Assembly: GCA_963070105.1 (NCBI GenBank)
Contig: OY718803.1
Location: forward strand, 3,082,507 to 3,146,506
Direction: 5' to 3'
Source of the DNA: Litomosoides sigmodontis
Lineage: Eukaryota > Nematoda > Chromadorea > Rhabditida > Onchocercidae
DNA: 64,000 nucleotides
Below, one piece after another: positions 44,716 through 57,735 of the stretch (its first letter is position 1; every line of letters begins with the position of its first letter). Position numbers and translations under genes: made by a program. The notes below the pieces were generated by a model. The model made no database searches. It was not told the origin of the DNA and saw only the letters and a list, made by a program, of their open reading frames with translations.

Positions 44716-47292
44716 ATGGCTAAAGAATACGATTGTTGCAGTACAGTAAAGATGGAAAGGAATCCAGAAAGTAATGATTCGTCTGTGAGTCAAACAGGTA
44801 AAGTCTTAGTACTCTATCGAATGTGACTGCTACTGAAAGGAAATACAGGAGAAATAAGTAAGGCACAATCGGCGTAAGTGCTAAAACATTCTGTTATATG
44901 AGCATGTTTTTAGTTTACCTTTGTGCTTGACTTGAATTTAAAAAATTTTTGATAACAATAGATGAGAAGGTAGTAGTTGATTCATCAACAGTTACAATTT
45001 AATTCCAGAGCCGGAAAGAAGGTTTATCGATGGAAAGTGGTTTTGTGAAGATGGTAGTGGTAGTTTTTTGGTCTTCGAGGAGGATAAATGGATCGCAGCT
45101 AATGGCGATGACTTGAAGAAAAAGTGGGATGCGGCTGGTACGGCTAGCGATACAAGTGATAATCCGTATCGTTGTGTTGTTAATGGTGTTACTATGGAGT
45201 GGAATCACATTAGTCAGCAATGGTTACCGATGGTGGAAGTACGTATTTGAAATTTAAAATGCTTTTATGCAAAAATACTTGTTCGCCTCCTCATCTTGTA
45301 AAAAATATAAATTATCATTGTCGAAACCACTTTTCAATGTTATTCCTGATATTTAATGGAACTTTTGGACAATTTGGATGAACATTTGAAAGGGAAATCA
45401 AATTTGTCATTAATTATTTATCATGCAAGCTCTGCGGTAGGTAAACGACGACTTTCTGGCCCAGTATCACAGTAATTACGGTATCAAATATGACTTTGGT
45501 GAAAAGGAAGGGTCAAGCATTGAAGGAAGAAGCGAAAAATCGGAAGTTCATAGACTTGCAAAGCACAAATTGCACGACAAAAAGGAACAGCAAGGTTGCA
45601 AGTTTTCAACTTTTCATCTCTCTTTCATCTATTATGTCTAAATTTACAGCAGAATTTTTCAGGTTGGGTAGAACTTGAAGAACAAAGAAATACTTCAATC
45701 TATGTTTCAAATCTTCCTCTCACTATAACCGAAGAGTCATTTATAGTAAGTTCAACATTTCAACATTACAAAGTTGCTTCTCAATTTTTATAAAATTGCG
45801 ATCAACGTCTGCTAAGTGGAAAATAATTGATGGGAAGGAACCTCAAGAACACTTAATAGAATTGATGGTAGAATAATTTAGGAATTAGTGAGTAAATGCG
45901 GTGTCATACAACGGGATGCAAGAACCAACAAACTAAAAATAAAACTGTACAGGAATGATGACGGCACGTTTAAAGGAGATGGCAGATGCTGTTATATAAA
46001 AGTAAGCGATCGTATACCTTGACTTTATAGAAAATGTGTCCAGATAATACAACAAATTTTACAGAAAGAATCAGTCATCATGGCCTTGGATATTCTCGAT
46101 GGATGGAATGTGGATGGAAAAATTATTTCAGTTGAAAAAGCGAAATTCGAAATGAAAGGAGAATTCGATCCTGCGAAAAAGAAAAAGAAGCTCACAGCAG
46201 CGCAGAAAAAACGTTTCATCGAAAGTCAAGAGAGGCAACTAATTTGTTGATATACATGTTTAGATAAAGAAATGGCGAATTATGTATGTGTAATTACAGA
46301 ATCTTTGAATGGAAACCAGAAAAACCTCGGAATTATCGTCCAATTAGTGACTGTACGATTGTTATGAAAAACATGTTCACAATGGAGCAAATGATGGTTC
46401 GTTTTTATTGCTAATTTCTAGCATAATATTTTCATCCATTTAATGAAGATTAACTTTTTGCTTTGCAGAAGAACGCAACTCTGTTGCTGGACTTGGAAGA
46501 GGAAGTTAGAAAGGTGTGCGAAAGATTTGGAACCGTTAAAAAAGTCGTCATTCATGATGTAAATTTGCCTTAAATCTTTGGTACTTCTTCTCAGTTAGAG
46601 CTTTGTGAATAATTCCGTTGAGATGGCAAGCTCGCTATATGTTCATATCTATAGCATAACAATGAGCGTATAAAAACACAATTCGTATAGGTTAACGTGG
46701 TCAAATTTGACTCATTGGTTTTTGTTCATGCAACTTAGGCTCGAATTTCTGTTAAAACAGGCTGGCTTTTATTTCAGAATAACCCAGAAGGTGTAATTTG
46801 TGTCACATTTCAAAACGTGGAGCATTCGGATACAGCTGTGCGTTCACTCAATGGCCGTGTAGTAGATGGTCGACAGATTTCCGTAGCACTTTGGGATGGC
46901 AAAACGAAATACACAGTGTAAGATTTAGTCAAAGAATTTTAGAAAAAATTTTAAACGAAATGACTTTTTAAAAGCGATGTTTTGTAGATGTAAACATGAC
47001 CCATATTAAATTATTTTTCTTCTACACATATTTACATACAGCTGCATTCGTAAAATAAGAATGGATCCACCATTATAAAAGTTCTTTATTTGTCAGTATT
47101 TGAATGGCGAATCTTTTTCGCTTTCATTTTATCGTGAAGTCAGGTAAGTAGTTATGCTGCAGTTTATCAGATTTTCGATTTCAGTTCACTTATTTGAACA
47201 TCTTATTGTCTTGTTTTAGAGTAGAAACTGAAGAACAACGAGAAGAAAGGCTTAGGCAGTGGCAGAATTATATTTCTGACGATGCTGACTAG
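44716..47292 (+). CDS. cus-2: Tat-SF1/CUS2-type U2 snRNP splicing factor
   Basis: Ten exons: 44716-44797, 45009-45238, 45441-45594, 45663-45745, 45882-46001, 46065-46234, 46300-46396, 46469-46558, 46778-46917, 47220-47292 (412 aa). Orthologues help U2 snRNP assemble by binding SF3B1 and U2 RNA. The N-terminal part has RRFIDGKWFCEDG and VNGVTMEWNHISQQWLP. RRM1 has TSIYVSNLPLTITEESF (RNP2), GDGRCCYIK (RNP1) and GEFDPAKKKKKLTAAQKKRF after it. The C-terminal UHM-like RRM has TIVMKNMFTMEQM, LEEEVRKVCERFGTVKK, EGVICVTFQNVEHSDTA and GRQISVALWDGKTKY; the protein ends EEQREERLRQWQNYISDDAD. Collinear with human HTATSF1, without its long acidic tail. Intron 6 (46235-46299) has only a GC donor that keeps the frame. 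The last 41 coding bases overlap, antisense, the end of the CoA synthase gene. Confidence 0.93.
47252..47292. other. Antisense overlap of two coding 3' ends
   Basis: Both strands code here: plus is the last 13 codons plus stop of CUS2, and minus is the last codons plus stop of CoA synthase. Both frames were reached independently through in-phase exons, and both sequences match their families close to the ends. Confidence 0.85.
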
Positions 47293-50122
47293 CGAATGAA
47301 CGCAACGCGGACAAGGCCGTAAGAAGTTGTCTTCTGGTTTCTTCATATGTCCAAAGTGAACAGATCACAACATCACTTCGTTGTACACGCTCCAAATTAC
47401 TCATTTGTGAATGGATTCGCTCTTCTGCCTATAAAAAATTGTGGGTATCTATAAATACTCCGCAGATTCGAATACACGGTAATTCGTCTCATGAAATTTG
47501 GATTTGTTTAAAAATAAAAAATAGGATCTGCATGATGTATGGGCTACTGATGTCGTGTATGTGAGACAAATGGTTACCAGTCCCAAAGTCAGAAAATTGA
47601 TGCTACTGGAATGTAAACAGAAGCATATGCTATGTATCATGTGATTCCTTATGTGCTGGTATTTTGTGTACTTTTTATATATACAGCATCAGAAACATTG
47701 TTCATCGGTTATGTTTATTTAAAGAAGATTAATGCATTATAAGTTATCAAGCTTTCGTTCACACTAATGTCACCTAGTTCTGTGATCCTAAAAAGATAAA
47801 CGAGCACCTGCGTACCGCAGGATTTCGGAATATAGCTGTTTCTCCCAAAATAATAGTAAATTATGCAGATGATGATATATCGAGAGTCTCTATAAATATA
47901 CATAACCATTTGTGCAAGTTAACTAAAAATTACCTCTTCGTTTGTAATATGGTCTCGTTCCACAATGCGCTCCTTAGCAATGATTGGAGGTATTATACAG
48001 CTCCATACGTGATGGACTATCCCATTACTATCCCAATCTGCATCGAGAAGTACTGCCGCATCAACAATAACAAATTCCGCTTTGCTCTGTGCAATGATTT
48101 CCTTGACTTTATTCTTTAGAGGTGGCCAAACGATATCATTCAACATGCTAAGTTTTTTCTGGAAAGTTACAGGATAAAGTATCGCTTTCCGAGAATCACT
48201 GGATCTGACGTCCTGATATAAATGTTAAGCTTTTGCTAACCTTGATAAACATCGAACAAAGACGAAGGAAGGGCTTACTTTATCAGCGAAAACAATAGCT
48301 CCTAATTTTTTTCTGTCAACCACGCCATTTTGCACGATATGATTGCCAAATGTTGCAGCAATATTGGTAGCTAATACAGTTCCTTTCTTGTAAAGTTCAT
48401 GGGCTAATTTATCACAATTTATCACCTGCAGAAGTGATCCTTAAGTAACAATAAATCATAAAACAAAAGCGGCTTAGTAAATGAATGTGAAAAAATACTG
48501 CAATACTCAGGTAAATTACAAATCACAGATCGATATTCACAAAAATGATTCCATATTAATAAAGTGTGTAATTATTTATAATCAGTGCAACTAGCTCGCG
48601 TCAAAGCATTTAGACTAATTCTTAGATCACATACCTCACAACCATTTTCTGATAAGAAATTTGCTGCGTTTGTTTTCCCAGATGCAATACCACCAGTCAA
48701 ACCAATAACAAATGGACGAGGGAACTTCTCAAATTTCAATGGCCTTAGGAACGTCCCCAGTAATGCTCGACGTCGTGTAGATGAACTCAACTTATATTCC
48801 CCTACTAATTCATCCTTTCCATCGATTAAGTTTATTTTTATTAAATCAAGAGCTGGAAGACTCCTCTCCTGAAATGATAATTCATTAAGGAGAAAAAGCA
48901 TTTTAAATGAAAAGGTGAATGGAGAGGAATTGTGTAGTCAACAAAACTTTCTTAATAAAAAGAAATTGTTTCATACATTAATTTACCACTAATATTCAAT
49001 GTTTCTTTATTATAAAAGACCAGCATTCTGAGCAAATACATTTTAAATCCTGATAAACAAGTGAAAACTTACTTTCCTCCTATCGTTAACAGCATGACCA
49101 CCTTTTTCCGTTTCATTACTGACAACTATTGCCTTTAAAGTCGGATCAATGATTGATGGACCGTATGGATCCACGATGGGATGTACTTCACAACGAACAC
49201 TGCAACTAATATCTTCTACGAATTCTTGAACAGCTTTTGCCCTCTTTTCAAACGGTTCCATTAGTTCCCACAATAGTTTTTCTGAAGTACTTAGTAGATA
49301 ATATCTTTCCTCCGTCACAACGAAATGTTAATGAGGAATTTTCCCATCTGTATTTTGACAAACATCACCATTTTAAAGCTTGTGATCACAACACGCAATA
49401 ATCCACTTCTAAAACTAAGGCTTGTAAATCCAACACCGAAAAGTCGAGTTGTTTTACACTTTGCGAAATCTATTCAGTGAAATTTACTTTTAATCATATC
49501 GCCGCAAGTAATACCGCATACTACACGTTCCGATGCTGCCATTACAGCTCTGGACAGCAGCACCTTATGACCATTATGCAAGTGATCAAACGTGCCTCCA
49601 AGTACCACCGCAGTGTACGGTTTATCAACTGTTCGCTTACATTCAGTGGTTTTATCATCGCCAATGACTGTTTTGAATATTCTTTCTTGACTATCATCGA
49701 CAATTACTCGGATATCCAACGTATCGCATATTCTCGATCCTTCTACATAAACCTGCGACAAAACCTAAAATTATTCTTTACAAAAGAAAACCAATTGTAG
49801 ACAAATGCACAAGTGAATTTCAGCAGTATTATTCGGAACCATCTGTTTTTGTTGTATCCCTTTTGTATTATGCTATTTACTTTTAAATGAGAAAATTAAT
49901 AAATTATATAAATAATTATCAACGAGTAAACTCAATTAGTACTATCCGATATTAATGCACTTCATAGGAAACGAATATTTCAAATCAAACCTCAAGAAGA
50001 TCCAATTCAACAGCTACTCGAACGTAAAGCTTATTAGTAATACTTTTAGATGCACTAGCCAAAAGAGTACCGATATGTTGTCGAAATTTTGGTCCAATGA
50101 TCAGCAGTCCGACATCATCCAT
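47252..50122 (-). CDS. COASY: Bifunctional CoA synthase (PPAT and dephospho-CoA kinase)
   Basis: Seven exons: 50122-49991, 49764-49488, 49281-49073, 48868-48635, 48425-48279, 48158-47934, 47428-47252 (466 aa). It performs the last two steps of CoA synthesis: adenylyl transfer to 4'-phosphopantetheine, then phosphorylation of dephospho-CoA. The PPAT domain shows AVVLGGTFDHLHNGHKVLL (HxGH motif) and HPIVDPYGPSIIDPTL. The kinase domain shows VIGLTGGIASGKTNAANFL (Walker A), CDKLAHELYKKGTV, MLNDIVWPPLKNKV, IVDAAVLLDADW and ERIHSQMSNLERVQRSDVV. It is collinear with human COASY but lacks about 100 N-terminal residues. The start at 50122 is the only ATG in frame before a stop upstream. The stop (47252-47254) lies inside the CUS2 last exon on the other strand. 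Confidence 0.93.
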
Positions 50123-51212
50123 TTGCCTCGAGAGTGTACAATGGAAGTAGACGAGGGAATGGGAAATAATGCAGTGGAACGAAGGAAACAGGGAAGTGTA
50201 ACGAGGAAGATTGGATGACCCGATAAAGGTGCTCTTTCACATATCAATGTACATGTGCATAGAAATAAATATACTCCAAGCCTTTCTTATCTAACTTCTA
50301 TCCTATTAGAAAGACCGGAGAATAAACCCGTACGAACAAATAATTAAATTCAGCGATATATTAAATAAGCGATCGCTAGCAGCTTTTCTTGATCAATATG
50401 AATACAGACTGGTGTAGTCTTATTTGAACATTTTTAATAGGAGACTTTTTTGATATCCGATTCTTCCAATACTGATTTTTCTAGAAATCTGCACATGAAA
50501 GAGGACATCCAAAAGTTCTCAATAAGTAGTAGTTATACAACAAAAGCAGAAGACTAGTGCCAAAATTCATGTCATACACAGTTTACAGTCTTAGATGGTC
50601 TACAACCCTGTTGCTAACCTCTAACTAAACTTTACAACTCCTCAAATGTCTAAACGAAGGTATGCCGCGTCCCTCCCAAATAAACGTACCGGTAACCCTG
50701 TCATTGAACAAATTTGCAAAAATTGTGCATTTTTTAGCTGCAATTGAAAGGTGTGTTCCCGAAGGGAGGACATCGGAAATTAAGACCAGTAAGGTAGTAA
50801 GGTGTTGTAGCGTGCGGGTCGATCTTTCTCCAGAGCTAACCGGTGAATGCTCGATGTTTTCCGTGTTTGAATTCTTCGGTATTTTATTTCAGTCTCTTTT
50901 CTATGCAAATGCAACAGTAGTAAGAACAGACGGAATTGCACTCTTCAAATTTATTCGTTGTTTTTTCGATTAATTCAATTTCGACAAATGTAGGAGCCGT
51001 CATCACATCGAACAAATAAAATGTGATATTTGGGATGTTACAGTTTGGAAGTAAAACAAGCAATGCTGCACTGAATGATATACAATAAAAGAATGCAATG
51101 ACTTAAGAAAAAACACTTAAAGTTATTAAATGCAAGGAAGTGAAAAAGAGAAAGGGAAAGAGTTGTTGGGTTCACGGATGGATACTTCTCCCTTCACCGT
51201 TTATAATTATTG
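50123..51212. other. Intergenic region between SH2 adaptor and CoA synthase
   Basis: 1.1 kb between two minus-strand genes. A 103-codon plus-strand frame (50662-50973) has no recognisable domain, no good splice context and no family match; I do not call it. The region should hold the adaptor 3' UTR and the CoA synthase promoter. Confidence 0.5.
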
Positions 51213-53021
51213 CTATGAGTGAGTGGTGTGAGTAGTAACAAGTACCGGTTTGTTGAGCAACATTCGATCCGCTCCACGAATTGGCAGCTCATGACAGCGG
51301 TAGAAGCTAATAATACTACCGATAGAATCAAACGTTGGCCCTTCGCCAAGCACCCAGCGATTTTGTCGAAGCTAAAATTTATCTCTGTAATTATTGGTGA
51401 TAAGTCTGATAAGAGTTATCATTGACGAGTGATATGTAACTTTACATCAGTAATGCTGAAATCTCTCCACTCCTTCAATTTAATGTCTCATTTTTTTAGA
51501 AGCAATTATTTCAACCAAATGGTCATTGTCGAATTTCTTTTCTAGTTTCTTATATTAAATGAGGGGGAGATAAATATCGATGTTATATCAGAATGGTGCC
51601 GAAATTCATAATTAAACCATCTGAGCATTTTCTATTCGGAAGATATAGCAATTGCTTAATCTCAGTAGAAAGTATTCATTTCTTCAAAAATTAAGCCAAC
51701 GAAGATTGTGTGTTAGAGAAATTGTTCAATTTATTCCTTAGATCATATTTATAGCTCTTTTTTTTTAATTTAACAACGTTTTTTTCCCAAAAAACCAGGA
51801 AGGAACCTCAAGTTTAATATGTAGTATGCCTTTGTTGGCTCTTATCGATAATGCTAGAGTACCGTTATCTCGGACTCGAATCAAAAATGCGCCGATGTCT
51901 TGGTCACAAAGTTGTCGCTCCGCATCAATCCGATCAATACCTTTATGAATGATTTCCTCTTCACGGTAGCGATTTCGTCGTGAATGTGAGTCACGTCCAC
52001 TTGTACGCTCTAATAAAATTTTATGGTTAGAAAAAATTTTTTAAAATGATTTTCCAACATCTTCCACCCGCAAAATGTTTTAGATAAATTATGGCACAAA
52101 AAATAATAAATTGCTGACCAATCGGTGAACTGCTTTAAGAATATTAGTTTTTTTTTATTCAAAATAATAAGTAGTTTTAACATAGCACATTAGGTGATTA
52201 AAAAAAAGTTGATTGAAAAATTCACCACGTAATCTACCAATACCAAATTTGAAACGACCACGTTCAAGCTCAGCACTTGAAGCACGCCTTGGATCACACT
52301 GAAGTAGTTGTGTAGCGGTAGCCCTCTACAATTACTGATAACAATATTTGCTATAAAAAATTTCCTCACCAAATTTTTTTTCAATTTTAAAAATTCTTTT
52401 AAATCCAAGATAATGTAGTACTTTTCCAACACCTTTCAGTAATATAGATTTCCACATTTTACTTGTAGGTAAAATTTTAAAACTGTTAGGAATGAAATAA
52501 ATGATGAACTTAGTCGAACCTGTCTGATCACAGCATGATTTTGTTTAACAGTTGGTGAATGAGATGATGATGATGATGATGATAACAGTCCAACAATATT
52601 TCCTGTTTGCTTCTGTTCCGCAATTTGACAACAAGGAATACGTAAGCCACGTTCTAATCTTTTCGCCAACAATAATTCTGTTGAATCGGAATGAGGACGT
52701 TCTCTGAAAAAAAATGCAATATTATCCAACAATAAATAAAACATCGAAAATTGAAATTAAAATGTCTACTCTCCTTTCCTCTTTCTTTCTTTCTTCCTCT
52801 TCCTTTCTCTCACTATGTCATTACTATCTAAATTGAATTTTTGTTTTCATTTATGCAATCGTTTCTCTAAGAGCCACTACTCTAAAAATGTCAATATGAG
52901 ATATTACTGAAGGGATGACTCATCCATATTACTTTGTTGAATAGTTAGTAATTTACCGCGGTGGAAATGATGCAGTACGATGTAGGAACTCCCAGGGAGT
53001 ATCATAATGAGCTTCTTCCAT
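51213..53021 (-). CDS. SH2-domain adaptor, SHB/SHE/SHF-like
   Basis: Five exons close in frame: 53021-52957, 52703-52520, 52325-52226, 52009-51807, 51371-51213 (236 aa). The C-terminal half is an SH2 domain: IDRIDAERQL, GAFLIRVRDNGTLALSIRAN (FLIR carries the phosphotyrosine-binding Arg), KGILHIKLE, NRWVLGEGPTFDSIGSIISF and HELPIRGADRMLL. The HxK motif and the ELPIRGA-type ending resemble the SHB family (MHMKL, KLPIKGAEHM). The N-terminus begins MEEAHYDTPWEF, like the YDxPW motifs of those adaptors, and could itself be a phosphotyrosine site. A Ser-rich run precedes a basic linker. Such adaptors link tyrosine kinases to downstream partners in the cytoplasm. The usual Trp of the WYHG/WFHG entry is replaced (IIHKG). 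The short length suggests that upstream exons may be missing or the protein is minimal. Confidence 0.84.
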
Positions 53022-55437
53022 CTGTTATATCAATCATTTCCTTCCTTTTCTCATTTTTCTTTTGTAGTTCTTCCTTCTGAGAAACGAACAAAAAGTTGCT
53101 CCTTTTTTTTTCTCTAGCTGTCTTTTCTTTTCTTTTACAATATTTTTCACATAATTTGCATTCTGAAACTATTATATCATCAAATAAAAAAAAAGTTTGA
53201 AATTTCTTGAAAGTTTACCAATTAACAAATAATAATTAAGTTCCTTCTTTCTCGACTGTTATTGATTTACAGAGAACACAAAATGAGAATTGAAGAAATT
53301 TCGCAATTATCGCAACAATCAGTTTAATTTGGTAGAACGAAAAGCAAGGAAAAAAGTGAATGAATTAAAACAGTTGGAAGTGAAATTGTGATATTTTAAT
53401 TTAATTATTTTAAAATTAATTCATCAACTTTTTTGCAAAAATTTTGCAGAATATAAGTAAAGGAATAAATTAAAGATTTTTGGGGTTGTGAGCCTTTTTT
53501 TTCGAAATAATCTATTTGAGGAGAGTAATAAGGAAGTGTATATATATATATGAAATTTGCGAGAAAGCAGGAAGGTCATTAAAGGGAAATGAGAGACGGC
53601 AATGAAGTTAAAAGCAATAGTCTGAAATGCTAATTCTCGAAAATGATATAAAGAAAATAATGTAAAGAAAAAAGGACAAACTTAAGGCTATTCTAGCTTA
53701 TTAATGAATGAAATACTCATTCCGTTCAGATAAATAAATGAAATTTAATTGAAAATGGAGAGTGTAGCGGAAGAGCTAAAATATATTTATTGCATTGCTC
53801 CTCCCTCCCTCACCCTCCCCCTTCTCTGACACCCTGTTGAATGCATATAGCAAAAAGCCTAGCCTACTATACAAATTACCAGGCTACCACCTGCCTACCT
53901 ACATACACGCAATCATCGACGCGTAACGATGTTCACATACATCGAATCCAAAATCCAAATACATATCTCATTCTCTAAAAAGGAATAATCAAATTAGCAA
54001 GCATCTGGATGTGGTACTCCTTCTCCTCCTCCTACTATTGCTTTGCCGAAATGTCTAGACTAATAGGCTTGTCTTCCGCTCTCTTCAATTATTGATCACT
54101 CTCTCCCTCTTTCTCTCTCTCGCTCCCGCCCTCTCTCTCTTTCCCTTTTATGTCCCTGCTTCCTTTCAATTAAAAACGAAAATGATTATCAATTAGTCGA
54201 AAATTTTATGTTTGAAGGAAAACACCGTTATCGCGGGAAATGAGCAATGATGTTTGTTACCTATTGAATCTGATTTGATTTAAACTAAATTTAATCATTC
54301 CTGATTTTAAAAACTATTATTCATATAAGCTTAATTAATATTAGCTAATTTAATGCGACTTAGTGTAATTAAATATAAATTTACAACTCGGATCTTTTTA
54401 GAGTGATAACATCGTAAATGCATTATTATTGTTTTATTATTATTACTATTATTATTGTTACTATATTTTATTATTATTAATTTTTATTATTAATTATTAC
54501 TATCCATTGTATGACGTGATCAACGTGAAAGAAATCTACCAGACAGTCTCATGTTTTATGGATTAATTCGATGGTGAAGATAAATTGATCGAATAATTAA
54601 GGAAACATACAGTCCCTAGTGAATTGAATTTCTCACTGATCACCAGTTCGTGTGATAAAATGCCCTGTCAATTGTTCCTTCTATCAACAAAAGATCGATA
54701 TAACGAAATTTTAGAACGACTCACAAAGGATGAAAGAAAATGATTAGATGAAAGGAATGTAAAACAAACAACTCATTCATTCACATGCAAATAATTCTTT
54801 CTAACATTTCATTTCCGGTACAGTACGTTACGCTATGATATGACACGATACGATACGACACGATATAATCATTTAAATGAATTATCGGTAAAATACTAAT
54901 ATCATTAATCGTATTAGACTTCATCGGAACATTTACTAAATAGGAAATGTAATATTTCAACTTTTCTTCTTTCATAATTATTTCACATAAAATTCAAAAA
55001 TACTTTACTTTCAATCTTTTTTTTTTTAAAAAAAACTTCAGATATGTAACAATGAAATTGATGTTTTCTTTTTTACTTTACCATCATGAAATGCATTTCG
55101 TAATTAACAAATTTGACAAAATCAAGTTTCAAATAAATTAAATTAAATTATATTAAAAGGAAAAAAATTACTAATCATTGAATGGTTGGAGTTCTACTGC
55201 ATTTTTTTTATAATTAATAATAATTACACATAAGAATAGGGAATTTGGCAGTAGAAGATATGATCGGTAAAGAGAGACTTCCAAGTATTACTATGAACGA
55301 ATGATATTTTCAAGCAAATAAACCAATAACACAAATAGACAAAAACATACACACACACACACGCACAAAGAGTGAAAGAGAGAGAAAGAGAGGGAGAGAT
55401 ATTGATAACGAAAGAACCAATAGGATTAATTAAAATT

Positions 55438-55481
55438 TTTTTTTCTTTTTAAAAAAAAAAGAAAAAAATTTTTTTTTCAAA
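55438..55481. repeat. A/T-only inverted repeat (hairpin potential)
   Basis: TTTTTTCTTTTT is followed by A-rich sequence with AAAAAGAAAAAA, so the strand can fold on itself. The T and A runs continue on both sides. Confidence 0.75.
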
Positions 55482-57302
55482 TGAAAATTCTCTGACAGAG
55501 TGATGCTCGTGGAATAATAACAATAAAAATGAAGGTGTAAGAGAGTAGAATGGAAAAAAAAAGTTAGTGAAATGCAATATTTTTTTCTCGTCCTCTTTCA
55601 TCTTCATTTCAATCAAAATGAAATGATTTCAATGAAAATGAAAGGTTAGAAAAAAAGAAAGAAAGAAAGAGTTGATGACTGCGTGAAACGATAATAGCTA
55701 CAATTCAATTCAAATATCTTTTAATTGTGCAATAACTAAATCCCACCGAAAAAAAAGCGTATCGCAATAGGGCAATAATGTTTTCATTGAAATGTCATTT
55801 TAATGATTGCAAAAAAAAGAAATGCCAAATTTAAATAGCCTTTTTTTCTCTAGGAAAATTGGAGGAGAAAAAAGATGAACGAAGTTATTTTGTCACTTAC
55901 TTATTTACTTGTTTTTTTTCCTCAAAAACAATCGTTAACAATAAATGTTAGTATTGCAAAATTCGATGAGATCATAATATGAGGAGAGAAAAAAATAAGG
56001 GAATGTATTTAACACCAAAATTATATAATCCTCCTTTTTCCTTTCATTTTTTCTCTCTCTCTCTCCCTCTTTCTCTCTCTTCTCCTCTCTCGTCCTCTCC
56101 CAATTGCGCATTTTAAATTCATCCATTCCTTTTTTTTCCATTTTAAATGAATGAATGAAGGAGGACAACAACAACATTCGCGCAACAAATACCATTTGCG
56201 CTAACAACAATTCTTCCACCTCACATCATTTCATTGATGTGAAATTACAAATCAGTCGTATTCACTTCTCTTTTCCCATCGAAAAAGAAAATCTAATCTA
56301 GATTTTAAACATCTGGGATTATTAATTAATTCGCATTTAATGAAATGGAATTGAAATGAGAGCAAACAGATGATCTACGACATAAATATATGCCCGATAC
56401 ACTGACAAATAGAATGATTTGATTCATGCAAAAAGCACCACACATTGACGAAATTAAAAATAATAATAAAATTTCATTGATGATGATGTTTGCTATGATT
56501 AGCTAAATCGATCATTTACGTCCGATATTACCTTCACTTTCGTAGGTGTGAAATGAACATTGCGAATGCAAATTAAGCCTAAGCAAGCAAACGGCAATTT
56601 AATATTTCATTTTAAACAAAGAAAGTGAATATCTCTGTCCGACAAATTTCATACTTCCTCTTTTCATTCTTGCTTTTCCAAACAAAAAGTAAAAAGTACA
56701 TCACTTGCACCATGTATTTCAGGGATATCTGATATCGTTGGAGAATGAATGAGAGGACCTAAAACGAGACAGCCTGAAATTTGCCCTTCTCAATGAATCG
56801 ATTTAAAATTTCTTGCTTCTCAAATCATTCATTACACTACTTCACTTACTTTTTATGCATGGCAGGTACTGTTGTGCCCTTTTAGTCATTAACAAATCTT
56901 AAATTTAATGAATGAAATACGCTTTGTGTCACAATAATTTCACTATTTTAAGACTTTTGTCATATCAGTAGTAACCAGTAAAATTTATAATTCACATTTC
57001 AATTTATTTTTTAATAAATTTTATGAAAAAAATACACCTCGAAATCAGTTTTTGTAAAATGAGGATGAAAAAGTAATTCGAAATTATCGAAATTATCTCT
57101 CTGTAAAGGCACCAGTTTGTAATTACATTTAGCAACAAAAGACAGAAAGAGAAACAAAGAGGGGAAAAAGAAGGAAAAAAATGAATGAAACGACTAGCAA
57201 AGACTGTCTGTTACTGAAATGAAGAAAGGGTGTACGTATATATTTTATGGTATCCTTGAAAAGATAGATCAATTTTATAAATTCAACTAACCGATGCTTG
57301 AC

Positions 57303-57333
<31 letters not shown>

Positions 57334-57335
57334 AA
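57303..57335. repeat. (AG)n microsatellite
   Basis: AG dinucleotides with a few interruptions in the region upstream of AlaRS. Confidence 0.9.
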
Positions 57336-57694
57336 GATTTTGTTGAGTAAAGGAGAATGCGTCTGCGTTGCCGTGTTCTTCAAGAGGACAGAAATTTACC
57401 AAAATGATTGATGAGTTTATATATGTTGCGCTGGTTTTTCAGGATGCGAATGAAATGAGAGGAGATGAGGACGGCGGACGGATATTTCGCCTCTCATTAC
57501 TGTCCAACTATTTCAAATTTAATTTTTTAAATTCAAAATTGAAACTTCATTCACTCATATTCTTAGCTAATATTTCAACAGTAACAACACAAAAAGGGTT
57601 TAAAATGTATGTATTTTTTTCATGTAACATTAATAAAAGTTCAATTGAATTGTAATTGATGAATGACGCCTAATTTCCTTTCCTTTTTCTACTA

Positions 57695-57735
57695 CTTTCC
57701 CTCTCCCCTCCCCTCCCCCCCCCCCCAAAAAAAAA
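57695..57735. repeat. C-rich tract ending in a poly-C then poly-A homopolymer
   Basis: CCCTCTCCCCTCCCCTCC runs into about 13 consecutive C and then 9 A. Such a tract is unusual in this AT-rich window and is prone to sequencing or assembly error. Confidence 0.85.

Noticed and set aside
50662..50973. 103-codon plus-strand frame between CoA synthase and the SH2 adaptor
   Set aside because: No recognisable domain or splice-site context; likely chance.
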